Shown here one piece after another: positions 63,159-64,000 of a stretch of 64,000 nucleotides of DNA (positions are counted from its first letter, which is position 1; each line of letters begins with the position of its first letter). The notes under the pieces are model-generated. The model was not told the origin of the DNA. It searched no databases and saw only the letters and a program-made list of their open reading frames with translations. This DNA comes from Miltoncostaea sp963770865 (GTDB lineage: Bacteria; Actinomycetota; Thermoleophilia; Miltoncostaeales; Miltoncostaeaceae): positions 186,001 to 250,000 of the forward strand of contig CAVYRD010000011.1 of assembly GCA_963770865.1 (NCBI GenBank), read 5' to 3'. The translations under genes and the position numbers were made by a program.

Positions 63159-64000
63159 TCAGTCCCGCAGGCGGTTGCTGATCTCCCAGGCGATCTTCTT
63201 GGGCAGCACGTCCACGTAGTCCTTCATCGCCCCATCGCGGCCGAAGGCGAAGAGCGCCCAGCGCGCCCGCTCCTGGAGCTTCCTCATGGCGGCCGTCACG
63301 TAGGGCGGCACGGCGGCCAGCGTCCCCGCGTCGGCCTCGAGCTTGGCGCGGGAGAGCTCGGCCAGGAACTCGGCCATGCGGTTGTACTGGTCGGGGTCGC
63401 CCGTCTCCGTCACCGCGAACGTGCAGGCCTGGCCGGAGGTCGCCATCTGGTGACCCTTCACGTAGACCAGGAACGCGGCGTTCTGCGCGAGCGTGCCGCG
63501 GTCGTTCCTCGGCAGCGCGCCGTAGGCCGCCTTGATGTCGTCGGCCTTCCCGCTCACGATCGAGGCCAGGAACGCCGAGATCGCCGGGCTCTTTGCGGGG
63601 TTGAGCCTCTCGGTGTACTCGGCGACCGTCGGGGCGTTCAGCGCGGCTCGCACGCGCGTCGCGTCGTCGGCGGCGAGCCCTCCGATCGCCGTGGCGATGA
63701 GGCTCGCGCCCGCGGCCTCCTTGCGCTCCGACGGCGGCAGGGCGTCGATGGCGAGGATGATCTCGTTGACCGTCGCCGTGCCCGCCTGCTGGTTCTGGAA
63801 CAGTGTGAAGACGCGGTCGAGGCGGATCGAGTTCGTGAGGTTGAACCCGATGGGGGCGGCCAGGGCGTCGACCTTCTGCTTGAAGACGTTCGGCGGCGGC
63901 TCGGGCGCGTAGTAGGGGCCGCGGAAGTTCGCGTAGCCGGACGAGGGGTCGCCCTTCGTCCCGACCAGGTGCCTTCGGATCTTCTCCGCCTTCTCCTTGG
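63159..64000 (-). CDS. hypothetical protein, 5' end outside the window
   Basis: The frame is open from the right edge to a TGA at 63159, giving at least 280 residues without a start. The sequence is soluble-looking and helical: GPYYAPEPPPNVFKQKVDAL, GFNLTNSIRLDRVFTLFQNQQAGTATVNEI, LPPSERKEAAGASLIATAI, GQACTFAVTETGDPDQYNRMAEFLAELS and a C-terminal MKDYVDVLPKKIAWEISNRLRD. Possibly part of a larger secreted or cell-wall protein. I do not recognise the family. The 70-base gap before it holds nothing notable. Confidence 0.6.
   Translation of the reverse strand, partial: KEKAEKIRRHLVGTKGDPSSGYANFRGPYYAPEPPPNVFKQKVDALAAPIGFNLTNSIRLDRVFTLFQNQQAGTATVNEIILAIDALPPSERKEAAGASLIATAIGGLAADDATRVRAALNAPTVAEYTERLNPAKSPAISAFLASIVSGKADDIKAAYGALPRNDRGTLAQNAAFLVYVKGHQMATSGQACTFAVTETGDPDQYNRMAEFLAELSRAKLEADAGTLAAVPPYVTAAMRKLQERARWALFAFGRDGAMKDYVDVLPKKIAWEISNRLRD

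Overview
The window is about 64 kb of very GC-rich bacterial chromosome (roughly 74% G+C by eye), densely coded on both strands. The gene orders aroC-aroK-aroB-aroQ-pepQ-efp-accBC-nusB and dxs-tlyA-ppnK-recN-pyrG-nudix are typical of Actinobacteria. Together with a chromosomal type IV pilus block (pilin, pilD, pilM, pilN, pilO) and metX-metW, they point to a deep-branching actinobacterium such as class Thermoleophilia (Solirubrobacter/Conexibacter/Miltoncostaea-like). The taxon is an inference from layout; there is no rRNA in the window. I found no tRNA, CRISPR array or prophage, and only one insertion sequence.

Layout. 1-15 kb: the tail of threonine dehydratase, a Bax-inhibitor-1-like membrane protein, a lysozyme-fold wall enzyme, a fluoride-channel operon (two crcB genes plus a three-domain DUF190/PII-like protein), metX-metW, a flippase-like membrane protein, a site-2 protease, an HtrA-type protease, panE and rnhA. 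15-22.5 kb: a type IV pilus locus with the pilin, a large secreted fibronectin-type protein, prepilin peptidase, PilM/N/O and a lipoprotein in the PilP position. 22.5-25 kb: an MscS channel and an LtrA-family protein. 25-34 kb: the shikimate operon running into pepQ, efp, a biotin carrier fused to a degenerate carboxyltransferase, accC and nusB. 34.9-36.4 kb: an IS110-family (IS1111-like) element with a frameshifted transposase. 37-49 kb: dxs, tlyA, NAD kinase, recN, an SDR, pyrG, an M20 peptidase, a Nudix hydrolase and a UvrD-like helicase. 49-57 kb: DUF3891, dodecin, DUF429, a PDZ-TPR lipid- or cell-surface protein, a thymidine-phosphorylase homologue, fpg, a P1 peptidase and DedA. 57-63 kb: two divergent TetR systems with long perfect palindromic operators (a hydrolase and a methyltransferase), glutaredoxin, recO, a second DedA and a DHRS1-like SDR. 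The window ends inside an unknown gene.

Three signals cut across the window. (1) Many genes lack a ribosome binding site and carry a TAnnnT-like -10 hexamer ending 6-8 bases before the start codon, which suggests widespread leaderless transcripts. Twice such a leaderless start opens a tiny ORF whose TGA overlaps the GTG of the main gene. (2) Six otherwise intact genes are each broken by a single extra base (the large fibronectin protein twice), which looks like residual insertion errors in the assembly rather than biology. (3) Several enzymes have lost canonical active-site residues while keeping the fold. Examples are the carboxyltransferase half of the biotin carrier protein, the phosphate site of the thymidine-phosphorylase homologue and the HPD motif of a J-like domain.

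The strongest candidates for something undescribed are the pseudo-carboxyltransferase/biotin-carrier fusion at 30-31.8 kb and the single-chain triple PII-like protein in the fluoride operon at 5.6-6.6 kb.
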